Source: Chryseobacterium sp. FH1
GTDB taxonomy: Bacteria > Bacteroidota > Bacteroidia > Flavobacteriales > Weeksellaceae
DNA length: 64,000 bases
Reading direction: 5' to 3'
Assembly: GCF_000735135.1 (NCBI RefSeq)
Contig: NZ_JPLZ01000002.1
Span: 536,317-600,316 of the forward strand
Position numbers and translations under genes: made by a program. Within the stretch, counting starts at the first letter, position 1. Every line of letters starts with the position of its first letter. This document shows, in pieces, positions 51,647 through 60,516 of this stretch. Under the pieces are notes generated by a model. The model searched no databases. It was not told where the DNA came from and saw nothing but the letters and a program-made list of their open reading frames with translations.

Positions 51647-54600
51647 TTAATCTCCAGTATTCACAGTCACTTTCACGCCTGCGCCACCAGATTTTTCATC
51701 CGCATCGAGATTGACTTTGTCAGGTTTCGATTTGAAATCGTGAACATTATTTTTCATATTTCGGTCAATCAATTTAGCGTACGGGTCAATTCCGGCTTGC
51801 AACGGTTCTTCATTTACTAAGAATGTAAAAGTTTTCTCAGGTTTATCCATCTTCACTTTTTTGAAAATCAATTCTTTACCTTCGGGAAATTTCTTGGATT
51901 TTTGTCCGAAAACGCCAATATCAACATAATCATTGACCGAAATTTTCTTCGATTTTCCTTTGCCATCAACGCGGTATTTTGCGCTTCCAACTGTGAGTTT
52001 CACTTGATATTGCTTTCCGACTTTTTTGTATGATAAATCCTTCACATAGTTTTCGTTCAGCGTAATCGTCTCAAACAAATCTTTGATGAGATACTGCAAA
52101 CTGTCAGGCGTTTCCTTTTTCAAAAGATTCACAAATTCCACTGAATTGGTGTAAGGTGGTTCCTGAAACTTGGTCTGTCCCAGATATTTCTTCAAAACAG
52201 AGTTCAGTTTTGCCTCTCCCAAATAATCTTTCAGCGCGTACATCACGACGCTTCCTTTGTTGTAATGGATGTAACTTTGATTTTCGATTAGCATCAGAGG
52301 CATTTCGTTTTTCGCTTCTCTGGTTCGGCCTTTCAAATATTTATCAAGCTCATAACTCAAGAATTTTTTCATCGCAGGCGCGCCATATTCGTGCTCCATC
52401 ACCATCAAAGCGGAATATTGGGAGAATGTTTCCGACATCATCGCACTGCCCTGAACATTGCCACCAACAACCTGATGTCCCCACCATTGATGCGCAACTT
52501 CGTGAGCCGTCACATAGAACGGAAGGTCGATTTTTTCTGGTTTGTCGGGTTCAATCTTCGTCAGGAAACCAATTTCTTCGGAATATGGAATTGTGTTCGG
52601 GAACGATTGTGCAAACGAAGCATATCTTGGAAACTCGATGATTCGGACTTGTTTGTGCTGATAAGGTCCAAAGTTTTTGGTGTAATAATTCAAACTGTTT
52701 TGAATGGAAGAAATCATTCGGTTCAAATTATATTCGTGTCCTTTTTGGTAATAAACCTCGATGTTTACATTGTTCCATTTTGCTTTTTTCACTTGATAAT
52801 CGGCAGAAAGGAATGCGTAGAAATTGAGAATCGGTGAATCCATTTTGTAGGTAAAATATCTTCTGCCATTGGCTTTCCATTCTTTTTGTAAATAACCTGG
52901 CGCGATGGCAATCTGGTCATTATCAGTTGAAATCTGAGTTTGGAAACGAATCCAGTCAGAATCATTTGAAATGAAATTGTTCATTCTAGCCTTCTTGTCA
53001 TTCACTTTTGCCACTCTTGGTTTTGGTTTCAGACCATATTTTTTTCTGGCAGAATTTTCCGAAAGTTCCGCATCTGCGGTGTAACCTAAGCCTGGCAGAT
53101 TATTGGAATTGAAAAATGAGCCATTTCCAACCACATCCGTTTCCGTCTCAGAGTTGGCAAAACCTTTCGGCTCAAAATCATATTGAAAATTGAGGGCAAC
53201 AGAATCGCCAGGTTGAAGTGGCTGATTGAGTTTTACAAGTTTCAAACCTGCTTTTTCATCATTGAAAATCTCTTTTCCGGAACGTGCCAATTGCATTTTT
53301 TTGAAGGCATAATGCCCGTCCAGATTATTCGGATATTTTAGAATGATGCTGTCAATCGGTTTTTGATGTTTGTTTTTGATGTAATAAACGCCGTCCACAC
53401 TCCAGCCCGATTTCGCAGGGAAAATATCAATTTTCAAATTTGAAGAAACGATTCTCGGCTGGTCTATCTTTTCCAGATATTTATATTTTTTCTCGTAATC
53501 GACACGCATTTTTTCCATTTCAACTTCCGTGTAGGATTTGTTGAGAATGTGTGTATTGTAATAGATGTAACCACCAAGTCCGACAGTCGAGAACAGGAAC
53601 AAAAACAATAAAGCTTTATGTTTTAATTTGAATGAAGTTTTCGATAAAAGATATTTTTTGGACAATCCTTTTTCCTTGCCTCTCGGGAAAACCAAAAGTG
53701 CGATGAACAATAAGAATAACATCATCACAATCCAATACGATTTCACAATGAAATAGCTGTAAAGCACTTGTCCAAAACCGTTCAAAGCTGAATAAGGAAG
53801 CGTTGGTCCGTTGGAATTGAAACTGTATAAAATCCCATTCATCTCCAAATAATTATATAAAATCGGAAGGAAAACGACAGGGAAAATCGCTAAGAAAAAT
53901 CCAAAATATTTGTTATTGACAATCAATTGAACAAATAAACTGAAACCTATCAAAACCAGATAATAAGGCAGATTGTAAAGGTTGAATTTCAAATAGGTCA
54001 AAGGTTCTATGTCATAAAATCCTTTGTAAAACTGAATCCCGATGCAAATCAAATTAGAGAAAATCTGCATTAGGATGACCATCCAAACCATTCCCAAAAA
54101 TTTGGAAAACATCAGGTTGAAATTGGAAACTGTGCTCACGCCAATCAGTTCATCGATTTTATTTTCGCGCTCTCTCCAAACGATGTTTCCTGAGAAAAAC
54201 ACAATCAGCAAAAGGAGGAAAAATGACAAACCTTCTTCTGCCAATTCCGCCATCAAAAAGGTGACAGGAATGGATTCTGCGTCGTACATCGATTTCATAT
54301 AATTTGAAATCACAATCAGCAAAACGCCAAAAATGAAAGCAATTATCCCAAAAAATGGCGTGTAAACGATTCTTTTGACCTCGAAAAACGAAAGGTAGAA
54401 AAGCTCTTTCAGTTTCGCCATCCATCCAAAATCTTTTTGAACATTCAGGATTTCCTGCAATGATTTTTCGGAATTGGTGTAAGTTTCCACCAAAGCTGTT
54501 TTTTTCTTTTTAAATAAAGAAAAAGGCTGTAAAAATTGGTTGAAATCAAATTTAAAATAAGTAACTCCAACACACAAAAGCGAAATTACCAGCCAAACCA

Positions 54601-55348
54601 AACGGTTCCAAAGCAAAACGCCAGAAAGTGGAACTATGTTTTCATTTTGTTCATAAGGCGTCCAATATTCGGTGATTTGTTTCAAAGCAAAATTCCCGAA
54701 TGGGTCGAGAAGTGAGGCCAAATCTTTGTTCTCGATGTCGGAAAGAATGCTGTCGCTCAAAATCGATAACAAAAGCAAAATCACACAGAAAAGATAGGAA
54801 GCCAAAGTGCTTCTCGTAATCGTGGTCAATGCGAAGAATATCGAACCGATAATCAAAGTATTTGCAACTGTGAAAATCAAAAAAGGCCACAAAAAATTAA
54901 TGATATTGATAGGGCCAAGTTGCGAAGTTCCAAGCCCGTAAAGCGTTCCGAAAAAATAGCCAATTAAAATCCCTGAAAAAACATAGATTGCGATGAGAAA
55001 ATTAGCCAAAAATCTTCCGAAAAAATACCCGGATTTTGTAATTGGCGTGGTGTACAACAAGCCGTGAAAATTATAGGCATAATCTTTCTGAATTGCGGTT
55101 GCCATTATGCTAATCATCATAATCCCGTTGATAAGCACCATAATATTGCCACTCATCCCGACAATCAATCTGGCGATTGCCAACGAGGAATTTTTGGTAA
55201 GAATCGAATCTGAGGTCGAAGTGTCAAATGCGCCTGTAGTTCCCAATCCAACGAGTACGCCAAGCGTGAGGAAAACCAAAAAGTAAATCTGCGTACTCCA
55301 TTTTTTGAAACCATTCCTGAGTTCAAAAGAGAATAATTCTTTAAACAT
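51647..55348 (-). CDS. ABC transporter permease fused to M1-family metallopeptidase
   Basis: One 1233-residue chain. Residues 1 to about 590 are an ABC-2-type permease with about twelve helices. After a membrane segment comes a zinc peptidase of the M1 type (about 620-1150). The zinc motif is HEVAH (949-953); the third ligand is Glu973 in MMSETFSQY. The gap between them is 19 residues, one more than the classical HExxH-x18-E. No GAMEN motif is present (the nearby sequence is IPYSEEIGF). The ATPase gene is just upstream, with an 8-base overlap. The substrate and the reason for fusion are unknown. Confidence 0.85.
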   Translation of the reverse strand: MFKELFSFELRNGFKKWSTQIYFLVFLTLGVLVGLGTTGAFDTSTSDSILTKNSSLAIARLIVGMSGNIMVLINGIMMISIMATAIQKDYAYNFHGLLYTTPITKSGYFFGRFLANFLIAIYVFSGILIGYFFGTLYGLGTSQLGPINIINFLWPFLIFTVANTLIIGSIFFALTTITRSTLASYLFCVILLLLSILSDSILSDIENKDLASLLDPFGNFALKQITEYWTPYEQNENIVPLSGVLLWNRLVWLVISLLCVGVTYFKFDFNQFLQPFSLFKKKKTALVETYTNSEKSLQEILNVQKDFGWMAKLKELFYLSFFEVKRIVYTPFFGIIAFIFGVLLIVISNYMKSMYDAESIPVTFLMAELAEEGLSFFLLLLIVFFSGNIVWRERENKIDELIGVSTVSNFNLMFSKFLGMVWMVILMQIFSNLICIGIQFYKGFYDIEPLTYLKFNLYNLPYYLVLIGFSLFVQLIVNNKYFGFFLAIFPVVFLPILYNYLEMNGILYSFNSNGPTLPYSALNGFGQVLYSYFIVKSYWIVMMLFLLFIALLVFPRGKEKGLSKKYLLSKTSFKLKHKALLFLFLFSTVGLGGYIYYNTHILNKSYTEVEMEKMRVDYEKKYKYLEKIDQPRIVSSNLKIDIFPAKSGWSVDGVYYIKNKHQKPIDSIILKYPNNLDGHYAFKKMQLARSGKEIFNDEKAGLKLVKLNQPLQPGDSVALNFQYDFEPKGFANSETETDVVGNGSFFNSNNLPGLGYTADAELSENSARKKYGLKPKPRVAKVNDKKARMNNFISNDSDWIRFQTQISTDNDQIAIAPGYLQKEWKANGRRYFTYKMDSPILNFYAFLSADYQVKKAKWNNVNIEVYYQKGHEYNLNRMISSIQNSLNYYTKNFGPYQHKQVRIIEFPRYASFAQSFPNTIPYSEEIGFLTKIEPDKPEKIDLPFYVTAHEVAHQWWGHQVVGGNVQGSAMMSETFSQYSALMVMEHEYGAPAMKKFLSYELDKYLKGRTREAKNEMPLMLIENQSYIHYNKGSVVMYALKDYLGEAKLNSVLKKYLGQTKFQEPPYTNSVEFVNLLKKETPDSLQYLIKDLFETITLNENYVKDLSYKKVGKQYQVKLTVGSAKYRVDGKGKSKKISVNDYVDIGVFGQKSKKFPEGKELIFKKVKMDKPEKTFTFLVNEEPLQAGIDPYAKLIDRNMKNNVHDFKSKPDKVNLDADEKSGGAGVKVTVNTGD

Positions 55349-56225
55349 TGGTTGCCATTTTTTTGGTGATACTTGAGAAATACACGTCTTCCAAATTGGA
55401 TTCTACAGGAATAAAATTAGCGTCTGGCTGAGTTTCCGCAAAAACGCGAATCTCCACTTTGCCTTCAGAAATATGCGTGGAAATCACTTGGTATTGTTCT
55501 TTCGCCACCTCAACTCCGGATTTTTCAATTAGTTTTTTCCAGATTTTACCTTGGAAATCTTCAATCACGCCTTTTGGAGTTCCGTCTAGAATGATATGTC
55601 CGGAAGTCAAAACCACTACACGATTGCACAGATTTTTGACATCATCTACAATGTGCGTGGAAAGAATAACTATTGTGTTTTCTCCGATTTCACTCAGGAG
55701 ATTGTGGAAGCGATTTCTTTCCATCGGGTCGAGGCCAGCGGTTGGTTCATCAACAATGATGAGTTTAGGATTTCCCAAAAGCGCCTGAGCAATCCCGAAA
55801 CGCTGTCTCATTCCGCCAGAATATTCGCTGACGTTTCTTTTTCTCGCCTCGAAAAGATTGGTCTGATGAAGCAGACCTTCAACGATTTCCTTGCGTTCAG
55901 ATTTATTTGAAATGCCTTTCAGAATGGCGATATGATTGAGAAGTTCTACGGCATTCACTTTCGGATAAAAACCAAAATCTTGTGGAAGATAACCTAAAAC
56001 TTTTCTAAGTTCTTCTTTTTGGGTCAAGGCGTTGAGGTCGCCGAGAAAAATCTCGCCACTGTCCGGCGCTTGCAAACCAGCGATGGTTCTCATTAGTGAA
56101 GACTTCCCTGCACCATTCGGCCCGAGCAATCCGAACATTCCTTTTCCAATCGTAAGATTGACGTTATCCAAAGCCTTCAAACCATTGGCGTAGGTTTTAC
56201 TAATATTATTAATCCTCAATTCCAT
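55341..56225 (-). CDS. ABC transporter ATP-binding protein
   Basis: The ATPase partner of the downstream permease/peptidase fusion. Walker A is GPNGAGKSS (about 35-43), the Q-loop LPQDFGF, the signature YSGGMRQRFGIAQ, and Walker B LIIVDEPTAGLDP. At 294 residues it has a C-terminal extension (about 230-294), as in exporter ATPases of the DrrA/CcmA type. The ATPase gene comes first, then the permease; a lipoprotein gene is divergent upstream. The transported substrate is unknown. Confidence 0.92.
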   Translation of the reverse strand: MELRINNISKTYANGLKALDNVNLTIGKGMFGLLGPNGAGKSSLMRTIAGLQAPDSGEIFLGDLNALTQKEELRKVLGYLPQDFGFYPKVNAVELLNHIAILKGISNKSERKEIVEGLLHQTNLFEARKRNVSEYSGGMRQRFGIAQALLGNPKLIIVDEPTAGLDPMERNRFHNLLSEIGENTIVILSTHIVDDVKNLCNRVVVLTSGHIILDGTPKGVIEDFQGKIWKKLIEKSGVEVAKEQYQVISTHISEGKVEIRVFAETQPDANFIPVESNLEDVYFSSITKKMATNV

Positions 56226-56397
56226 AGTTAAATTTTTTAAAGTATTATAATTTTATTAGACGATTATTAATGTTATTTGTTACAATTTCTCGGAAAAATT
56301 ATCGAATGTTAATGATTTCGTTAAAAAAGGTCATCAATTTAAATATTAATTCACTCAAAATCCTTAAATCACCTTATCAATCTGACCGGAAAATTAA

Positions 56398-56429
56398 ATT
56401 GTCAAAAACAATTACAGGTATTATATTTG
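56398..56429 (+). promoter_or_regulatory. Promoter of the divergent lipoprotein gene
   Basis: -33 ATTG (56398-56401), a 20-nt spacer and a perfect -7 TATATTTG (56422-56429) stand 23 nt before the ATG at 56453. This supports that start over the in-frame ATG at 56270. Confidence 0.55.
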
Positions 56430-56452
56430 ATGGCTCAATTCAAAATTCAGTT

Positions 56453-56887
56453 ATGAAAAATTTAGTTTTGCTAAGTCTGGTTTCAGCATTTGCATTGTCT
56501 TGTAAACCAGCTTACACAGCGGACAATCTTCCAAAACCATTGCCAGAAAGACCAAAAGACGACGCTCCAAGCAGTGGAATCACGGCAGAAGAATCCAAAG
56601 AAATGGAAACCCTGAGAAGCGAAATCACAACATTGGCGAGCAGTGAAAAATGCACGAATTCCGCCGATTGGAAAACAGTTGGATTAGGCGTGAAAGCTTG
56701 TGGTGGACCAGTTGAATATATCGCTTATTCCATCAAAATTGATGAAAAAACTTTTCTTGAAAAAGTAGATTTTTACAATCAAAAATCATCTGAGTACAAC
56801 AAAAAATACAACCTGATGTCAGATTGTATGTTGGTAATGCAACCGGAAAGTATCATTTGTGAAAATGATAGACCCGTTTTCAAATAA
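56453..56887 (+). CDS. Small predicted lipoprotein
   Basis: Not recognised. The 144-residue product starts MKNLVLLSLVSAFALSCKPA, a lipoprotein signal peptide (lipobox ALSC, lipidated Cys about 17). A Pro-rich spacer follows (LPKPLPERPKD), then a small domain with two Cys pairs that may form disulfides (SEKCTNSADWK ... KACGGPVEYIAYS and MSDCMLVM ... SIICEN). Domain order and exact fold are unclear. Divergent from the ABC exporter gene. An upstream in-frame extension to 56270 is rejected because it hides the signal peptide. Confidence 0.7.
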   Translation: MKNLVLLSLVSAFALSCKPAYTADNLPKPLPERPKDDAPSSGITAEESKEMETLRSEITTLASSEKCTNSADWKTVGLGVKACGGPVEYIAYSIKIDEKTFLEKVDFYNQKSSEYNKKYNLMSDCMLVMQPESIICENDRPVFK

Positions 56888-56890
56888 TAT

Positions 56891-57829
56891 TTAAATCTCC
56901 TGAGGAGCAATTTTCTTTTTTTGTTCCTCAGCATCCCGGTATAATTTTGCCTTGCTCCAAGTCGCGTGCTTCGATGGAACAATGCTGTGTCCTTTTCTCA
57001 AAGCATATACTTTAGTAAATTCTGCCCCGAAGAATATCAATTGACAAGAATAGTTGATCCACATCATTAACAAAATAACAGTTCCAGCAGCACCGAAAAC
57101 TGAAGTTGGATTCGACATATCAAAGTAAAAACTCATCGCCATTTTTCCAAGGTTGAAGAGTAAAGCCGTTACGACTGCGCCAATCCAAACAGATTTCCAT
57201 TTGATCTCGACATCTGGCAAGACTTTGAACATTATCGCAAACAGAACCGTCACAACAGCCAATCCTAAAACGAAATTGCTCACTTGAATAATGAAGTAAG
57301 TATCAACTCCAAAATATTTGGTTATCAATCCATTAGCCAAGCCAATGAGTGATGACAAAACCATACTTATCAGAAGTAAAAACGCAATCATCAAAATCAT
57401 TCCCAAGGAATTAGCTCTATCAAGAATGAATTTCTGCCAAGCCTTTTTTGGCGCCGCTTCCACATCCCAAAGATTGTTGAGCGTGCTTTGCATCTGGAAA
57501 AACAAACTGGTAGCACCAAAGATCAAAGTCGCAACCCCTAAAGCTTTCATCCAGAAGTTCTCTTTGTCAACCATCGCGCTGGCAATAATATCTTGGATGC
57601 TTTTTGCGCCGTCATAGCCCATTATGCCTTGCAATTGTCGACGAACTTCACCATTTACCGCTTCTTCACCAAAGAAATGACTCGTTGTCCAGATGATGAT
57701 GATCAGCAAACCTGGCAACGCAAATATCGCATTGTATGCCATACTTGCACTGTCTTTGGATGCAGAGGATGATGTCCATTCGTTAAAAGTGGCTTTTAGA
57801 ACTTCCCAAAAAGATTTAAGCTTTGTCAT
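56891..57829 (-). CDS. YihY/BrkB family inner-membrane protein
   Basis: Polytopic protein of 312 residues, once called ribonuclease BN, now known not to be one; function uncertain, possibly transport. About six helices are seen. The family segments DSASMAYNAIFALPGLLIII (helix 1) and WNIWDVEA-like LNNLWDVEAAPKKAWQKF are present. The final conserved part is WINYSCQLIFFGAEFTKVYA. The Arg/Lys-rich C-terminus (KLYRDAEEQKKKI) is cytoplasmic. Convergent with the lipoprotein gene, only three bases apart. Confidence 0.87.
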   Translation of the reverse strand: MTKLKSFWEVLKATFNEWTSSSASKDSASMAYNAIFALPGLLIIIIWTTSHFFGEEAVNGEVRRQLQGIMGYDGAKSIQDIIASAMVDKENFWMKALGVATLIFGATSLFFQMQSTLNNLWDVEAAPKKAWQKFILDRANSLGMILMIAFLLLISMVLSSLIGLANGLITKYFGVDTYFIIQVSNFVLGLAVVTVLFAIMFKVLPDVEIKWKSVWIGAVVTALLFNLGKMAMSFYFDMSNPTSVFGAAGTVILLMMWINYSCQLIFFGAEFTKVYALRKGHSIVPSKHATWSKAKLYRDAEEQKKKIAPQEI

Positions 57830-57868
57830 AGTTTACATTTCTTTGGAAAATTCAATCTTTGTACCAAT

Positions 57869-58387
57869 CTACTCCTGTTTGTACCAGCTGGAGTATTTAA
57901 CATAATTATTTGCAATCCTGTCGATCTCGCCTTCAATAAGACTTTGCGAAATATCTTTTACTTTTTTTGCCGGAACGCCAGCCCATATTTCGCCTTCTTT
58001 GATATTCGTATTTGCCGTTACCACTGCTCCCGCCGCAACGATCGAGTTGCTTTCTACCACACAATCATCCATCACAATCGCACCCATTCCAATCAGTACA
58101 TTGTCTTTGATCGTGCAACCGTGAACAATCGCGTTGTGACCAATCGAAACATTATTTCCAATTGTAGTCGGACTTTTCTGATATGTACAATGTACCATTG
58201 CGTTGTCCTGAATATTCACTTTATTGCCAATTTTGATAGAATTCACATCACCTCTCAAAACCGCATTGTACCAAATACTACAAACGTCTCCCATCGTCAC
58301 ATCACCGATGATTACAGCCGTTTCTGCCACAAAAACATTCTCTCCAAGTTGAGGCGTTTTGCCTAAAAGTTCTTTTATAATTGCCAT
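57869..58387 (-). CDS. Gamma-carbonic anhydrase family protein
   Basis: Left-handed beta-helix enzyme of the gamma-CA/PaaY group; may hydrate CO2 or be an inactive trimer. The hexapeptide repeats run through most of the 172 residues. The three metal His positions are likely His in MVHCTY, GHNAIVHG (two), matching family spacing. RGDVNSIKIGNKVNIQDN is the conserved Arg/Asp/Gln region. The ATG at 58387 (MAIIKELLGKTP) is chosen; the longer in-frame ORF from 58504 would overlap the next gene. Confidence 0.88.
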   Translation of the reverse strand: MAIIKELLGKTPQLGENVFVAETAVIIGDVTMGDVCSIWYNAVLRGDVNSIKIGNKVNIQDNAMVHCTYQKSPTTIGNNVSIGHNAIVHGCTIKDNVLIGMGAIVMDDCVVESNSIVAAGAVVTANTNIKEGEIWAGVPAKKVKDISQSLIEGEIDRIANNYVKYSSWYKQE

Positions 58388-58388
58388 C

Positions 58389-59396
58389 TTATTTATTTTT
58401 ATTTTCTTTTTGTTTAAATGAATCTTTGAATTGTCTAGAAAGAAATTCGTAGAAAGAAGCGTGAGAATCTTGCTCCCAATAATTTGTTTTGAAACTACTG
58501 ACATTTCGGTTGAATTTCAAACCTTTTTCTAACTCATTTTTATTCTTAAAATATATTTCCGTTGGATAAAAGTTTCTGATTAACATCAATTTTGAGAACT
58601 GTTCCTCGGATTTATGTTTTAATGATATTCCGCTAGAAGTTCCGAAAGAAATCAACCGGCTAGTTTTTGGATTATTGCTATCAAAACTTATGACGTCGTC
58701 TCTTCTAGAGTCTTTGAAAACGTAGCCCAAAAATTTAAATTCTTCTTCCGTATATTTACTTTTGTGGTATTCAAATATGGTTTTGTCAGCTTGTTGATCA
58801 TATTTTTTTGTAAAATCACTTTTGGATCCCAATGCAGAACTTACCAAATTCAGTTCCGGAAGTTTTAATAAACTATCAAAAACAAAACTGGAAATTTCTT
58901 TTCTATTGACATCTTTACTTTCTAAGATAAAAGATCTGTACTCATTGATGATTTGACTTTTATATTCTCCGGTTTTCCTATCAAAAACGTATTCTATAGT
59001 TCCATCTACAAAAATATTGAACTCAGAATTATTGGTAACATAACTGTTAAAATAACCTTTGACAATAATAAAATCTTTGGTGGAAGTTACAATGTTAACT
59101 TCCGGAATTTTGGTTTCTTTAATGGCTTTTACTTTAAATTCTCCTTTTACTATTTTATTAATGAAAAGAGTATCCGTATCGATTAGAGGATGATTGATTA
59201 ATAGAAAATCTTTGTTTTTCACCAGACTTTCGTCCATTTCCCCATTCACATTTGATTTGCCAAGATATTCTCCCGATGCGCTCATCAAGATAACACCTTC
59301 AATAGGTGAATTATCCTCGAGAGACAATATTTTTATAGTTTGAGAAAAATAGCAGTTTGCAATCAGGAAAAAAAGAAAGATTAGTTTGATTTTCAT
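58389..59396 (-). CDS. Exported protein with carboxypeptidase-like regulatory domain
   Basis: Function unknown. Signal peptide at about 1-19 (ending CYFSQ). Residues 20-100 look like the beta-sandwich CarboxypepD_reg-like domain (SQTIKILSLEDNSPIEGVIL, then GKSNVNGEMDESL), common in Bacteroidota surface proteins. The C-terminal 230 residues have no recognised motif. At 335 residues it is not long enough to be a TonB receptor. It lies one base before the gamma-CA start codon, on the same strand, so they may be co-transcribed. Confidence 0.65.
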   Translation of the reverse strand: MKIKLIFLFFLIANCYFSQTIKILSLEDNSPIEGVILMSASGEYLGKSNVNGEMDESLVKNKDFLLINHPLIDTDTLFINKIVKGEFKVKAIKETKIPEVNIVTSTKDFIIVKGYFNSYVTNNSEFNIFVDGTIEYVFDRKTGEYKSQIINEYRSFILESKDVNRKEISSFVFDSLLKLPELNLVSSALGSKSDFTKKYDQQADKTIFEYHKSKYTEEEFKFLGYVFKDSRRDDVISFDSNNPKTSRLISFGTSSGISLKHKSEEQFSKLMLIRNFYPTEIYFKNKNELEKGLKFNRNVSSFKTNYWEQDSHASFYEFLSRQFKDSFKQKENKNK

Positions 59397-59543
59397 TGGT
59401 TTTGTTTTGGTAGATGTTATTTTTAGTAAAAATTAAATTAATATTAAGACAATAGAAAAAATCGAATATCCGCAAACCTACTCATAATCAAAACTTAACA
59501 CAACATTGGGATTCATCGGCTTTTTTGTTCCACCAAATTACGA

Positions 59544-59551
59544 TATTTTTG
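59544..59551 (+). promoter_or_regulatory. -7 element of the NifU-family gene
   Basis: TATTTTTG fits TAnnTTTG exactly, 18 nt before the ATG. The -33 region is a T-run. Confidence 0.45.
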
Positions 59552-59569
59552 TAGTTCAATATACTTAAA

Positions 59570-60448
59570 ATGAGAGAAATCATTATAGAACCTACGGAAA
59601 ACAAGAAAGTGATGAAGTTCGTTACGGACTACACTTTGATTCCCGGTTCACTGGAATTAGACAGAGATTCTGACATTTCCGAAATTCCGTTAGCTCAAGA
59701 ATTGTTCAACTATCCATTTGTGAACAGGATTTTCATTACAGCCAATTTCATTGCCGTGGCGAAAGAAGATACGGTTGAATGGGAACACGTTGCAGAAAGC
59801 TTGAAGAACATCATCGAGGACGAATTGTTGGCGAACCCAAGAATCTATCTTCAGAAGAAAAAAGAAATGTATCAGATCTATTCTGAGATGACCCCAAATC
59901 CTGCGGTAATGAAATTCATCTCCAGCAAAATGTTGATGGATGGTTTCATCGAGGTAAAATCTAGAGAAGAAGCGGACGAAGTTCCTTTAGCCAAAGAATT
60001 GTACGAAGCTTTTGATTTTGTGAAAGAGGTTTATGTGAGTGATAATTTCGTTGCTGTGACCAGAGACGGTCAGTTTGAGTGGCACGAGATCATGAATCAA
60101 GTCCGTTCTTTCATCGCAGAATTTTTGCAAGCTGGAAAAGCCATTTCCAACGCAGAACCTCACAAGCACGAAAATCCAATGTTGAAGATCATCAACAGAG
60201 AATATACCAATGACGAGCAAAAGATCAGCGACATCCTGAATGAATATGTGGCACCAGCTGTAGAAAACGATGGTGGAAAAATCTCATTGATCGAATATGA
60301 TCAGGAAAACAAAACGGCAAAAATGTTGCTTCAAGGCGCTTGCAGTGGCTGTCCATCTTCAACAGCAACGTTGAAAAACGGGATACAGAACATTCTGAAA
60401 CAATTCGTTCCGGAATTGGTGGAGAACGTGGAAGCTGTGAATGGATAA
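59570..60448 (+). CDS. NifU-like Fe-S scaffold with duplicated N-terminal domain
   Basis: Iron-sulfur cluster scaffold or carrier. It has two tandem Nfu N-terminal domains (about 1-90 and 105-190; both carry an EIPLAQELF/EVPLAKELY block and a V-x-x-I/V-F/Y-x-x-x-N-F-I/V-A-V core). A C-terminal NifU domain (about 213-290) follows, with the cluster-binding C258-x2-C261 motif in GACSGCPSST. At 292 residues it is longer than ordinary Nfu because of the second N-domain. hemH lies 68 bases downstream on the same strand. Confidence 0.9.
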   Translation: MREIIIEPTENKKVMKFVTDYTLIPGSLELDRDSDISEIPLAQELFNYPFVNRIFITANFIAVAKEDTVEWEHVAESLKNIIEDELLANPRIYLQKKKEMYQIYSEMTPNPAVMKFISSKMLMDGFIEVKSREEADEVPLAKELYEAFDFVKEVYVSDNFVAVTRDGQFEWHEIMNQVRSFIAEFLQAGKAISNAEPHKHENPMLKIINREYTNDEQKISDILNEYVAPAVENDGGKISLIEYDQENKTAKMLLQGACSGCPSSTATLKNGIQNILKQFVPELVENVEAVNG

Positions 60449-60516
60449 TATTTAGTTGATAGTTTCTCGTTGTCAGTTGACCGACTTCCAGAAACGCCTA
60501 TAAAATAATTTCAAAA

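Noticed and set aside
56270-56452. 61-residue N-terminal extension of the small lipoprotein
   Set aside because: It would bury the lipoprotein signal peptide; a promoter lies inside it (56398-56429).
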